64,000 nucleotides of DNA, from contig OZ020303.1 of NCBI GenBank assembly GCA_963971305.1, forward strand, positions 64,294,867-64,358,866, read 5' to 3'. The notes under the pieces were generated by a model. It searched no databases. It had not been told where the DNA came from and saw only the letters and a list, made by a program, of their open reading frames with translations. This stretch comes from Arcuatula senhousia. Its lineage: Eukaryota > Mollusca > Bivalvia > Mytilida > Mytilidae. Position 1 is the first letter of the stretch; every line of letters starts with the position of its first letter. The position numbers were made by a program, and so were the translations under genes. Shown one piece after another: positions 44,801-55,937 of the stretch.

Positions 44801-47800
44801 AAATAGACCCATCAGAACTTCCACAGGCTAAAACCAGACCAAACTCATGTGGTGCAAAGTTAACTGAATTAACTGAAAAAACAAAAACATAAAATTAACA
44901 AAAAATAACTTAGCAGCTACAATGTACATAATTTCATTTTAAATTACCTTGCAAGAAAGGCAAACCTGCTTTTCTTTTTAAAGTCAATGTGATTTAGTTA
45001 AAAATGTTACTTTTAATACAATTACAATATTAGAAAACGAATATCAAGGTTGGGGAGGTTTTATAATTTGGGTAAAATATTAAAGATATCACTGAAATAT
45101 GTCTAAGCAACTCACCTTTTCTCAAAAGGTTCTAACAAAATCAAAAGCTCTGGATTCAAAGTCCAACTAACAATTGTATGAGCATCTTCAATTCAAGGGA
45201 GGCAACCGTTTTTTTTTTAAAACATGCAAAGCAGATCAATTACCGTCAACAATTTTTTAAAGGTAATAATTAATACCTGATGAATCATGATTTGTGTATT
45301 CATATATCTTTCCCCATGTTCCATTTGTTTCTTTCCATATGATTACTTTTCTGTCGTAACTACAGGATGCTATTAGATTACCAAACATTGGATGTGCCCA
45401 TGCCAGCTGCCATACGGGACCATCATGGCTGAAAAATAGAAAATACTGTACCCTAGACATGTCAGGATAGGAAATTCACTGAAAAAGTAACCGCCCTTGA
45501 CTGAAATTCTACCTGTTTTTTTTGCTATTTAGCCAGTCAAATTTTCATACTGAATTTCAGCCAAAACATTAAAGGGTGTTTACTTACAATTGATATTATT
45601 AATTATGTTTTGTCTTATGTTTCATATATGTTATGCTCTAAATAAATGTTATTAAATTATTGAATAGAATCTATTAAGTTTATAATACAAAATGTATAAT
45701 CATTAAACACAGATAGTCTTAGTTGGCTAGGCATTGATAAACACTCTGACTCACCCTTGTAAAACATTGATCAAAGTTTGTTGTCCATCTTTCACATCAA
45801 ATAACTTAATTGTTTTGTCTGAAGAACAGGTTGCTAACTTTGTGCCATAATAGTCAAGCTGTGCATCATGCTGTAAAATAAAACAAAACATTTCTAAATA
45901 AGATTATAATCAGGCCAACAGGTTTTTATAAAACAGTGGCAAAAACTTTGACTGAACATTATTTTACACTTTAGTTACATATGAATTCAATCTGTAATCT
46001 AAACACAAGTTTTTGAATTTACATACATATTCAATGTTATGTATGCTTATTCAACATTCAACTTGATCATGTACATGTAATAATTGAGTTTATTACATTG
46101 GTTGAATCTTACGTTTTACAGCTACATTTAAGTGTACATATGCATATAAATAAATTAGAGATAATAATTTGATGAATTAACTACAATCTTTTCAATATTA
46201 CATGTAAGTGTTGAACTGGAGTTTCTTAATGTCTAATTATTTTAATGTTACAGTTTATTTGATGTAAATTGCTATCTTCTTTTACTCACAATCATATCTT
46301 CATGTGCTGTGTCTATAGAATTTATTACTGAAACCTGAAAAAAAACATAATCAAATTATATATAATATTGGGCAAAAATTATGGCTACATTTATGAAGGT
46401 TCAAGATAGTTTTATTACATGTATTAAGAACGTCAAATTTGAACATCAAGTACAAGCTATAGCAAGGAATTAGATCTGATAATTCCTGAACTACAATACT
46501 TGACAGGGAAATAAATCAATATAAAACCATAAATCACATGAACATTATGAATGCAAACTGTCTTTTGTCTACTACAGTGGATTCCTCTTATTGGCATAAC
46601 CAATTTGTCAGAGAAATTTATGCAATTAACCGAATTACCCCATAAAGTGAAATATCAATAACAGAATTTACATAATTTTGTCTAATTATCAAATGTGTTG
46701 AGTAATAAGAACAGTCAGGTGACACTTTTATTGTATCCTAATGCTTGTAAAAACAATTGTAACATAAACAAAGGTTGTAAAAACATGTTTTGATAACTTT
46801 TATCAATCACCCCTTCAAAGACCTCGTTAAGAAACATATGATTTTGACAGGTATCAAGGTGATTTTTGAAAATTTTAAGTCAATTAACAGGAATTTTGGA
46901 TTTTTTCTCAGATATTCAATGCCATTAAATGAAATTTTTACCATTGATAGTATAGAAAAGGGTTTGGTGTTTTAAAATCTTAGTCAATTAAGAGGATTAT
47001 TCTAATAAGAGTTAGTCGATAAAGTGGAATCCACTGTAATACTATTCTACAGCATGGTGCCATATATGAGTCAACTTTTTTAATGGCCATCATATTGTTT
47101 TTTTCCAAGGGGGACGTTTTTAACGTCACGATCATTGATATGATAAATGAAATTAATAAAAATAGTGTTCAAAGGGGAGCAACTCAATTTCACTAATTAG
47201 ATTTTCATTTCTGTACAGAAATCGATTCTAAATTTATGCATTGTTGATGTCAACCAAAATGGCGAAACACGGCAAAGAATTGTCAGACGGCACCAAACGA
47301 AATATCATACAACTGATCGAGAGTGGACATCGAGCTAGCCACATTGCTCAGAAATATCAAAATCTACAATTTCCAGGCTTTTGAAGCGTTTGGGGCATCC
47401 ACGGTTCATTGGAAAACTTGCCCAGAACTGGAAGGAAAAAAACTGTCACCAAACGAGCGGAAATCACACTTGCCCGAGTTGTGAAAACTAGCCGCCGGTC
47501 TTCTTTCAAAGATATAACAAGTGAATTTAACAATCGTATGCCTATTCCGATATCTAGGCGGACAATTCAGCGTAAATAACACGGATTTGGATATGCTAGG
47601 AGGTCAGTTCGTAAGAAAATTGGAATAAGGGAAGTAAACAAAAAGAAATGAATGGCTTATTGCAGGAGTAAACTACACTGGACTGTTGAATATAATTGGA
47701 AAAAAGTAATATTTAGTGATGAGATGATGATTTTATTAAAACCTGATCAATGGTTGTATTAAAGTTGGAGAAAATCATCTGAGATTTGGAGGTCCGAGTG

Positions 47801-48548
47801 TTTGGGATATGTTGCTAAGAACCCCTCCACCACATTGAAAATGATGGTCTGGGAATGTCTTACCTACTTCGGCTTTGGAACATTAGCTACCGTGGAAGGA
47901 AATATGAACTCCGAGAAGTACATTAATACACTGGACAATAATTTATGGCAAGTTGTGGCGAAACATTTTAGTGATAAACCCTATTATTTCCAGGATGATA
48001 ATGCACCCTGTCATCGGTCAAGGGCTGTGGAGGAGTGGAAGCGACAAAATGAAATACCTCAAAAGATTTGGCCTGCTCAATCACCAGATTTAAGTCCGAC
48101 TGAAAATATTTGGGTTTTGATCAAGAATAAAATAAAAAACAGACCTTATTTGATACATTCTAAAACTGATTTGAAATGTGAACTGATGCGAGCCTGGTTG
48201 GAAACCCCCCTAATGTATGTACACAGACTGTATGAAAGCTTACCAAGCCGTTGTCGACAAGTTTTGATTCAGAAGGGTGACATTACAAAATATTAATAAA
48301 ATAAAGTTATGGAAAAAAGGTAAGTTTTTATTTAAAGTTCTGTGTTCTGGTGTTCTATTTATGACGGCCATTAAAAAGTTGACTTATTTATGGCACCATG
48401 CTGTGTACTAGTGAAAAAAATAGTGTTTTTATGATCTTCAAATTAGTGGTTTGAAAAGACCTTCAAATGCCGGTTTTTAATTCTTCTCAATTTACCAATT
48501 ATACGATCGAACCCAAGTGAAATGATAAGCCAAAACGATACCTACCAT
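41871..48548 (-). CDS. SEC13: SEC13 homologue, WD40 protein, 10 exons, 313 aa
   Basis: Coding exons in transcript order: 48548-48546 (ATG only), 46334-46290, 45870-45755, 45428-45277, 44872-44783, 44415-44372, 43923-43796, 43420-43300, 42687-42544, 41969-41871. All phases agree; the total is 942 bases including TGA. Near-identical words to vertebrate SEC13: [67 protein letters not shown] and [14 protein letters not shown]. Length fits (human 322). SEC13 forms six WD40 blades that are completed by a blade from its partner. It acts with SEC31 in the COPII coat at ER exit sites, in the Nup107-160 nuclear-pore complex, and in GATOR2. Splice sites are canonical GT-AG. Exon 1 contributes just the start codon. 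Intron 1 holds a decayed Tc1-type transposon. It is divergent from the DHRS4-like gene, with 199 bp between start codons. Confidence 0.97.
47050..48403 (+). mobile_element. Decayed Tc1/mariner transposon in SEC13 intron 1
   Basis: Inverted ends: CAGCATGGTGCCATATATGA from 47050 and the complement of TAAATGGCACCATGCTG-type sequence ending at 48403; similarity runs about 43 bp (to AATGGCC). A TA precedes the left end; the right flank reads TG, consistent with a mutated TA duplication. Length 1354 bp is normal for the superfamily. It encodes the broken transposase listed separately, antisense to SEC13. Confidence 0.9.
47259..48296 (+). pseudogene. Tc1-type DD34E transposase pseudogene
   Basis: Begins ATG at 47259 ([20 protein letters not shown], a helix-turn-helix N-terminus), then breaks: a stop near 47383 and further stops and frame changes to about 47800. 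The intact C-terminal part is 47802-48296. Catalytic triad pieces are all visible: FSDEM (about 47715), [11 protein letters not shown] (about 47984) and [11 protein letters not shown] (about 48085), with 34 residues between the second D and the E. Several disabling changes mean it is no longer functional. Confidence 0.9.
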
Positions 48549-48747
48549 TGTGTTGTTGATTTTTGATAATTTAACTAGTTCTGTGTCTTCAAAAACTTAT
48601 TTTAAACAGCCACTCAATATTTATTTACATGTCAAACTCGAACGTGGCAAAATCTACTTCCGGTTCAGGTTAGAGTTATCCCCTCTTTAAAAGGGTCAAT
48701 ATTTAGTACATGGTCAAAGTCTAACGAATTTGTCAATATTCACAAGC
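48549..48747. promoter_or_regulatory. Divergent promoter region SEC13 / DHRS4-like
   Basis: Only 199 bp lie between the two start codons, and both genes must start transcription here. The stretch is less AT-rich than its surroundings (for example 'ctacttccggttcagg' near 48655, which contains an ETS-type CTTCCGG core). No TATA box is clear. Confidence 0.6.
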
Positions 48748-49548
48748 ATGTTAAGTAGAATCGCAAGGATGTCAACAATGGCTAGTCGTGCACAAAAACT
48801 GCAAGGGAAAGTGGCAATCGTGACCGCGAGTACAGAGGGGATTGGATTTGCGATTGCAAAACGTTTGGGAGAAGATGGTGCAAAGGTGGTAGTTAGCAGC
48901 AGGAAGCAAAATAATGTTGACAAGGCAGTTGAAACCTTACGACAGGCAAACCTTGATGTCACTGGTGTAGTATGTCATGTCGGTAAAAAGGACGACAGAT
49001 CAAGACTCATTGAAAAGACTATACAAGAATATGGGGGCATTGACATTTTAGTTTCAAATGCAGCAGCAAATCCAACAATGGGTCCGCTAATAGATTGTTC
49101 TGAAGAAGCTTGGGATAAATTGTTTGACACTAATGTCAAAGCTACCTTTATGCTCTGTAAGGAAATTGTTCCTCACATCGAGAAAAGAGGAGGTGGGTCG
49201 ATAGTGATAGTTTCTTCCATAGCTGGATTTGTTGCCAGTGATGCCATACCTGCATATGGAGTAACTAAAACAGCATTGTTAGGACTTGTCAAAGGGTTAG
49301 TAGGAAGCCTTGCACCTAAAAATATTAGAGTGAATGGAATAGCACCTGGTATTATTAAAACAAACTTTAGTCAAGCCCTTTGGAAGAACCCAGACATCCT
49401 AAACATGGCATTGCCTAGTGTTCCATTAAGAAGATTGGGAACACCTGATGAGTGTGGTGGGATTGTTTCTTTCCTTGCTTCAGATGATGCATCATACATA
49501 ACAGGAGAAAATATAGTTGTATCTGGTGGGATGTCTTCTAGGTTATAG
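48748..49548 (+). CDS. DHRS4: DHRS4-like peroxisomal SDR carbonyl/retinal reductase, single exon, 266 aa
   Basis: A classical short-chain dehydrogenase/reductase. The cofactor loop TASTEGIG (26-33) replaces the usual TGxxxGxG exactly as in DHRS4. SSRKQ (50-54) after the second strand favours NADPH. NAA is at 104-106, catalytic N129, S157, Y170 and K174 (YGVTK), and [18 protein letters not shown] follows. The C-terminus is SRL, a type 1 peroxisome targeting signal also found in mammalian DHRS4. Length matches the family (about 260-280). DHRS4 reduces retinal and other carbonyls with NADPH in peroxisomes. I chose the ATG at 48748; a TTG six codons earlier is in frame but not a normal start, and ATGs at codons 8 and 11 are alternatives. 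No introns, unlike vertebrate DHRS4. Shares a promoter region with SEC13. A polyadenylation signal lies at 49764. Confidence 0.95.
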   Translation: MLSRIARMSTMASRAQKLQGKVAIVTASTEGIGFAIAKRLGEDGAKVVVSSRKQNNVDKAVETLRQANLDVTGVVCHVGKKDDRSRLIEKTIQEYGGIDILVSNAAANPTMGPLIDCSEEAWDKLFDTNVKATFMLCKEIVPHIEKRGGGSIVIVSSIAGFVASDAIPAYGVTKTALLGLVKGLVGSLAPKNIRVNGIAPGIIKTNFSQALWKNPDILNMALPSVPLRRLGTPDECGGIVSFLASDDASYITGENIVVSGGMSSRL

Positions 49549-49763
49549 TACATTTAATAACTAGTTTTTCTTTGCTTGATAAATGTATTCAAGATGAAAG
49601 GTAGCAAAAAAGGATGCAAGTGTCAGTGAAGTGAGACACAAACAATGAAGTGAAATGATTCAGTTGATTCAAGAAACATTGACAAATGAAATGTTATATA
49701 ATATGTTGAATAATTACCAGTTATTGTTTGCATGGTGGATGAAACATTTAGGGAGGAACAATC

Positions 49764-49769
49764 AATAAA
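49764..49769 (+). promoter_or_regulatory. Polyadenylation signal AATAAA for the DHRS4-like gene
   Basis: First AATAAA cluster after the stop, about 215 bases downstream, with further overlapping copies to 49785. Confidence 0.45.
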
Positions 49770-50089
49770 TATAATAATAAATAAATTTTATACATTTTTA
49801 TTTTATGGTCTTTTTTTGTTGCCTGTGAATTGGTAGAAGGTTTGTTATTCTTTTCTTTTAATGTAAATTATTAATTAATTTATACAAACTTTTAAGTTAT
49901 TAGGAAAATATAAAATGTAGTCTATTTTGGTATATATACTACACTTACAGGCTGTCAACAATATTATCCTTGCTGGTCCTGCCAAGTGAAGAATAGGCCC
50001 ACAACAAGGCTAAGCATGTTAGTAAAAGTTAAAGAAAGAGCAAACAGAACCATAATGATGAGTTAAGGTACTTTGCCCACAAAACAGCT

Positions 50090-50760
50090 GGTATCGTTAA
50101 GAAGTTTTACTTAAACCAACTCGCTTAATCCTTTTCGTCTCCAACCAATGAGACAGACAATCATTCCTTCAACTTGGGTTGATCTTTGTCTAGTTTCTGT
50201 GTCTCCCCATATCAAGCCCTCATCTTTCATCTCGGCCTTCACTGTCTTAAGCTGTCTTATGTTGTTTATAGTCTATTTTAAAGCTGTATTGGTTCTATCT
50301 TGAAGACATGATCTAGCCACTTTTGCGCCCTTTTCCCTAATTTCAGTTTCTATGTTTAAGATTTTGTTTTGCCAAAACATTTTCCAGGACATTACTCCAA
50401 CTTCTCGTGCTCATTCTCTTTTAGGTAATCTTTCAACAGCAAGAGATGAGTTATTAAATAACATGAAAAAATAATGTATTATTATTATTGTTATTATTTC
50501 TAATTATTACTATTCTTACTAATTATACTCTTATCACTATATATATTAACACTATCATGATCATAGTAAGTGCTCTGCTCTGGTAATCATATTATAATTA
50601 ACTAAGGATCACTGTACTTATTTAAAACTAGAAATATTTTATTTTTATTTTATTTAAAATCATTGTAATCAACTCTAATTAAATGTATATTGTGATTATC
50701 AATGTGATTGTTCAGCTCATTCGTGGGCGTCTTGATTGACAATAAAGAATTTGTTTGTTT
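50090..50760 (-). repeat. Possible decayed non-LTR element fragment
   Basis: On the minus strand around 50290-50350 broken frames read a KWLDHVF-like stretch resembling the C-terminal part of some LINE reverse-transcriptase ORFs. The other end has 'caataaagaatttgtttgtt', like a 3' tail, but on the opposite strand. Weak evidence. Confidence 0.2.
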
Positions 50761-51160
50761 GTTATAAGGTTATTTTGGGTGATACTTCAATAGTTTTGTT
50801 AGGGGACGACCATTTGATGGCCTCTGTTTGCAAGAAAATAAATAATCTGTCCTTGCTCAATTAAGCTATTGTATGCAGAAAATAAATATTCTTGCTGCGT
50901 AGCGGCGAAAAATAAATATTCTGGCCCGCATAATTTTGAATTTTGAAAATATATCTGTCTCGACCAAAACTGCCAGTTTTACATTGTTATTGAAGTCTAG
51001 CTCCGGGATCTCCTTGTGTAGTACTGCCTATTATGTTTAGGCTTCCTATGTAGGTATAAACTTTTCAACAATAAACTTTATGCGGTGTCTCCCTTTGTAA
51101 TATTTCTTTTTGAGATTGTGTTGATTTCATGGCTTTTGTTTTATAAATCCTGATACTTTT

Positions 51161-51274
51161 ACTTGTTTGTTTTGGAGAATCTGTGATGGCGGCTATAGTT
51201 TTTACTTGGATGTGATTTACTTGTTTGTTTTGGAGAATCTGTGATGGCGGCTATAGTTTTTACTTGGATGTGAT
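51161..51274 (+). repeat. Exact 58-bp tandem duplication
   Basis: The unit beginning ACTTGTTTGTTTTGGAGAAT at 51161 is repeated at 51219 without a visible mismatch through 'ggatgtga'. Recent local duplication or assembly artefact. Confidence 0.9.
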
Positions 51275-51388
51275 CGATGTTCGTTGATATACGTACACAA
51301 CATATATTCTAAGTGCATCAAGCAACTGAAACTTTACACATTTCACCTTCAATGCGTTCACTAACATTGAACAAATTGTGGCCGACGC

Positions 51389-53006
51389 ACAAACAACATG
51401 TCCGTCGCTGCTATCAATTGAACACTGGAGATCAGACCACAGTATTTAGCTTATAAAGCAAAACGTGTAAGGAATAGAGAAATGTCCTTCTTCGGCATCA
51501 AAAGCTCTACAAAAATATCCATTGAATAGAAGCTCTCAGATGACTCCTTAAAAAAAGTAAAAAAAGGCGTTTTTGCATGTTTTTAGTCCATAAAATGAAA
51601 ACGATTGCAGACAGAGAAAAGCTTTGCTTAAACCGTCGACCATGCAGTTGAGCTCGACAAAAGTCTCCTTGGATATGGTCCTTTAAAGATGAAAAATAAC
51701 GTGTGTTTTTTCAAGTTTAGTCCTATATATAGATGATCAAAGAATGAAACGTATTGCAGATAAATGAAAGATGTTGCTTGACTGACAAACCATTAGATCG
51801 TTGGGCTCTACAAAAGGCTCCATTTGGCCGTAGTGGTCAGATGACTCCCATTTGGGGTTATAACCACTTTAAGGTTACAAATAGCGTTTTATAATGTTTT
51901 TGGCCACTAGAATGAATACTCTGGCAAATATAGAGAAAAGCTGTTGTTTGGTAAAACTTTCAGTCAAAGATCAATGTCGGATAACTCCTAAATGGCCCTG
52001 AAAGGAGTTATGACCCATAATTGTCATTTGTTTTGATTTTGCCTTACAGATTGAAAACCGTAAAAGTGAAAAAAAGCTTTTTCTTGCTAAAATGCCCTAC
52101 TATAAATCATCTCTACAAAAGTCGCTATATGTTAAGTTGTATGATGAACCCTTATAGGATTTTTGCTCCTTAAACTAAGATAAACGCCCAAAATTTGGCA
52201 AATAAACATGTTCAGTTTAATGGTCACCGAAGTCGGGTAATTGATATAGGCTCCTTGCAATAGGAGTTTTACGAGGATGTTTCTTACCATAAAAGGTTAA
52301 ATGGGATTGGTTTTGGAGGCCCCCTTTTCCATTTAAGACAAGGGAACAAAACGATGGAGAAGGAGCCTTTGATTTTATGCTTCTACAATTTAAATTTAGT
52401 TGTAGTTGATAAAGGTATCAACAAAACTACCGAGATTGGATGGCCGCTCATATATCCAAGAATAAAAGAAGAAAAAAACAAACAAGACAAACACATACCA
52501 GAGAAAGATCGTAATTTATGGTCCTGACTTGATACAGGCATTTCAAAATAAATGGTGGGTTAAACCAGGTTTATGACGACAAAAACTTCCTCTCCCAATG
52601 CGGCGATCCTATGGTTCAGTGTCACAAAACACAACACTTCTGAAGACATAATAAGACCAATTTACGAGATGATCATCTCAGTACAACAAACAGACCAAAA
52701 CTTATTGAACAATCACAAATCATTTCATCTTATACCAGTGACTGATATCGAAAGAAAAACTTCTTTAGAGACCGCATGAGACGTATTTTCTAATAGCTTT
52801 GGTCGACGGTGTCGGGTCAAAATATCTGAAAATTTGTGCAAAACTCTGACATATCGAATAAATTGAGAAGTATACACCCCCATATACTTGTGAGGTTGGT
52901 ATGTTACTTTTCAGATTAGGAAATTAATAATTTGAAAATTAAAATTGTCTCATTTGTTGAATATTTTAATACTGAGTCTAATTCGAGATGCAAATCCAAG
53001 AAAGAC
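51389..53006 (+). repeat. Duplicated segment, copy A (empty of insertions)
   Basis: Starts at 'acaaacaacatgtccgtcgc' and is colinear with 54453-64000 when the three insertions there are skipped. Includes 'tcagaccacagtatttagct', 'gaaaaccgtaaaagtgaa' and 'gatgcaaatccaagaaaga'. Internally it is made of the same repeat superfamily as 29.7-31.2 kb. A weak open frame near 52573-52779 is conserved between copies (SSPNAAILWFSVTKHNTSED in A), but I do not recognise it. Confidence 0.9.
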
Positions 53007-53508
53007 GTAAAGCATGTAGATTCGGTGTTTTTTTTTGGTCATCCTTAATTCTTGTGGATTCCATCTACAAATGAAGCAAACGAAGCTTTGTTGACAGAGA
53101 GGGCATCATTTATATATCTAAGAGTGAGATTAAAAGATCTAGTATCTTGCATCTTCTTGTTCTTTACGAGTTCACAAAGAAATTGATTATTCGGTATTCA
53201 AAATGAATATTGGTCATTTATATTGACTTTTAAAAAATCGCCCCCCCCCCCCCTACTACGTGGGTACGTATTATATATAGAGTAGGAAGCCGATTTTTTA
53301 AGTCGATATCAAGCCCCTGTGAAATAATTGATATCACTGGTTGCTTTCCATACATCACTTTGTCATCAATCAAAACATTTAAATTAAACCTGTTGACTTT
53401 ATCATAAAACCCAGATCCGCTTGCTTTCAATAATAGATTAAGCTTCAAATTGAGACATATTTCATTTTTTTACACGGAGGTAAGTATTTCGTTTCATTTT
53501 CAACTTTT
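53007..53508. other. Unassigned spacer between the duplicated segments
   Basis: No feature recognised apart from a C homopolymer at about 53242-53253. Confidence 0.4.
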
Positions 53509-53832
53509 ATGCTTCTTTTATTGTTGTCAATCTGTTTAGCATCATATTCATTTTGCAATACAAATGATTGTGACTCTATGCATAAAAATGCTCTAATTCG
53601 TGACACTCTTTTACGGAAGCGTATTTCTGCCATATTTGGGTCGTATTCAAGAAATATATTTCATATGACTAAGTCTATAGCCGCCTTAGCTCTTACGAAG
53701 GACTTAATTTTAATTGGTCTTATATACTCACGTATTTATGTCTTTAATGGTCTCATAAGGTTACAAGTGCAGGCCCATATAAGAGGCTATAGGACTATAT
53801 CTGAAGGCTATTCTTTAGTTTTAATGAATTAA
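53509..53832 (+). CDS. Hypothetical 107-codon ORF with hydrophobic N-terminus
   Basis: Starts MLLLLLSICLASYSFC, which looks like a signal peptide with cleavage near residue 16, followed by a basic, partly hydrophobic chain with no recognisable domain. It begins at an ATG and ends at TAA. No splice-linked neighbours were found. AT-rich DNA can produce such frames by chance; it sits between two copies of a duplicated repeat. Probably not a gene. Confidence 0.2.
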   Translation: MLLLLLSICLASYSFCNTNDCDSMHKNALIRDTLLRKRISAIFGSYSRNIFHMTKSIAALALTKDLILIGLIYSRIYVFNGLIRLQVQAHIRGYRTISEGYSLVLMN

Positions 53833-54150
53833 TGGTCTTACGTCGGGTAACCGCTCAGCACATAAATTGACCTGGTGACTGAATCGGATGGCCATCGGCC
53901 ACATTCATATTACGGAAAGCCTAGTTGAAGACTGAAATCAGTTGGGCTTTTTTTGTGAAGAGTGCCACCCTTTGTACACGTAAAAGATCCCTTTGTCGAT
54001 CCTAAGAAGTGAAACTCATAAACTAAATTTTCCAACCTTTCACACACCTCTCCATTATTTTAATTATGTTCATTTTATCACCCTTTTCATGTTCATCGCC
54101 CGTATGTAAACTAAATAGTGCGTTTAAGGGGTAAAACACCAACTTACTCA
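53833..54150 (+). repeat. SINE- or MITE-like dispersed repeat
   Basis: Contains 'ctgaatcggatggccatcgg', 'gtgaagagtgccaccctttg', 'acacgtaaaagatccctttg' and 'ggggtaaaacaccaacttac', words that recur in many molluscan dispersed repeats as I recall them. Non-coding. Edges approximate. Confidence 0.5.
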
Positions 54151-54322
54151 CCAGTCTCACAATGTGTATAAATAACCACGCTTGATATTTTGAAAATTTT
54201 GAAATTGAGGCATCTAACTTGGTAATGTTTTAACTGCCTTGAAATCCCATATAATTGCGTTACCGAGGTTTACACTTGCTTTAAAATACACTCTTTCTAT
54301 CTATTTTCTTTTCAGAATTGCA

Positions 54323-54451
54323 ATGACTACCCGGAGGTTTCTTCTTTATGTAAAAGCTGCTAGTAGTGGTAAAGATATGGGGGACTGTCCTTTCTCCCAG
54401 AGAGCTTTTATGTTCTGTCGACTGAGGGTTTCGCAAGATGAACTAGATTAA
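54323..54451 (+). pseudogene. CLIC-family first coding exon, apparently cut off by a repeat
   Basis: After a strong acceptor (ctattttcttttcag ending at 54315), ATG at 54323 opens MTTRRFLLYVKAASSGKDMG followed by DCPFSQRAFMFCRLRVSQDE. This is the glutaredoxin-like N-terminal motif of chloride intracellular channel proteins: the redox Cys (C22) in CPFS and the SQRxFM helix. The frame ends at TAA (54449-54451), two bases before duplicated segment copy B begins. A full CLIC is about 240 residues, and no further CLIC exons occur to the window end. Either the repeat truncated the exon (pseudogene fragment) or the exon uses a donor I cannot see and continues beyond 64 kb. Family assignment is firm; gene status is not. 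Confidence 0.7.
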
Positions 54452-54520
54452 CAAACAACATGTCCGTCGCTGCATGCTATCGATTGAACACTGGAAATCA
54501 GACCACAGTATTTAGCTTAT

Positions 54521-54899
54521 ACACGCCTGGGAAACTCGCAAGTCGCAACCAAATAGTTTATTGATACTAAGTGAAAGAACACTTTTGCAAGAATCAGAGA
54601 ATGTCACTCCATGTGAAATTTGTCACAGGTCATAAATATACAAAAATAATAGTTAAGCCTGTATTTTAAGCCAGAAATCGTTTTTATATTGTCAAGGCGA
54701 TTCTATTAACCAAGACAAGTCCGGATTTAAGGAAAAATGTAACATAACGTTATTAATTGAACAAAATAAACTGTTTTTGCTTTATATACAATTATTCAAC
54801 AAATATACATGGATTGACATTCTTCGATTTCTCAAATTTATTACATTAAATGTAAATCCACGGAATTTTGGTTGCGACTTTTGAGTTTCTCAGGCGTGT
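54521..54899. mobile_element. 379-bp MITE with ACACGCCTG ends
   Basis: The left end ACACGCCTGGGAAACTCGCA and the complement of the right end (ACACGCCTGAGAAACTCAAA) extend for about 33 bp, both ending in AGTCGCAACCAAA. No coding capacity. The uninterrupted site is visible in copy A at 51458-51470 (AGCTTATAAAGC), which proves insertion. The target duplication can be read as 3 bp (TAT) or, if the element starts at CACGCC, 5 bp (TTATA). Confidence 0.9.
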
Positions 54900-55444
54900 T
54901 ATAAAGCAAAACGTGTAAAAAATGGAGAAATTTCCTTCTTCAGCATCAAAAGCTCTACAAAAATATTCATTGAGTGGAAGCTCTCAGTTGACTCCTTAAA
55001 AAAGGTAAAAAAGGGCGTTTTTGCATATATTAGTCCATAGAATGGAAACGATTGCAGACAGAGAAAAGCTTTGTAGTTGAGCTCCACAAAAGTCTCCTTG
55101 GATATGGTCCTTTAAAGATGAGAAATAACGTTTTTTTTCAAGGTTAGTCCTATATATAGATGATCAAATAATGAAACGTATTGCAGATATAGGAAAGATG
55201 TTGCTTGAGTGACCAGCTTGACTGACAAACCATTAGCTCGTTGGGCTCTACATAAGGCTCCATTTGGCCGTAGTGGTCAGATGACTCCCATTAGGGGTTA
55301 TCACCATTTAACGGTTACAAATAGCGTTTTGTAATGTTTTTGGCCACTAGAATAAATACTATGGCAAATATAGAAAAAAAAGCTGTTGCTTGGGAAAACT
55401 TTCAGTCAAAGATCAATGTCAGATGACTCCTAAATGACCCTTAA

Positions 55445-55889
55445 GGTGGGACGTTACGTTAAAAACGACGTTACCGATAAGATTTACCTGTACACTGAAA
55501 AATCTGTCAGAACGTTGTAAAACTCGACGTCTATAATTGCTATTTTTACGTATAGGCAATGTTTACGAAGTCCGGTACATATCCTTTATTTTACCTCATT
55601 GCATCGCAAATTTTTCAAGGAACATTATATTACTTTTTGGTCAAAATTTGGATATTGCAAGTCCAATTTTGTGTCAAAAAAGTAAAAATAAAGGGTGTGT
55701 AAGTTGCGTTTTTCCTATATGTCTTTGTTAATTTCCCGCCGAAATTGCAGTTTTCAAATGCATATATTTCAAAAACGAGGTCCGGGACCCCCATTTTTTA
55801 TTTCATATATGGAAGTATATTGGTAAGAACTATGTGTCTGTAAATTTTAATTAAAATCTTGATATATGTCATTTAGTATCGTCCCACCA
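55445..55889. mobile_element. ~445-bp MITE with GGTGGGACG ends
   Basis: Left end GGTGGGACGTTACG, right end ATCGTCCCACC; short inverted ends of about 10 bp. Copy A lacks it (site at about 51998-52002). The flanks suggest a TAA target duplication, as in PIF/Harbinger-type elements. The interior has no protein-like frame. Confidence 0.8.
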
Positions 55890-55937
55890 TAAAGGAGTTA
55901 TGACGCATAATTGTTTTGCCTTACAGATTAAAAACCG

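Noticed and set aside
48730..48747. Earlier start for the DHRS4-like gene
   Set aside because: The upstream codon is TTG; the first ATG in frame is at 48748.
53509..53832. Secreted peptide or toxin-like gene
   Set aside because: Signal-peptide-like start only; no cysteine framework, no splice partner, no recognisable family. Kept as a low-confidence hypothetical.
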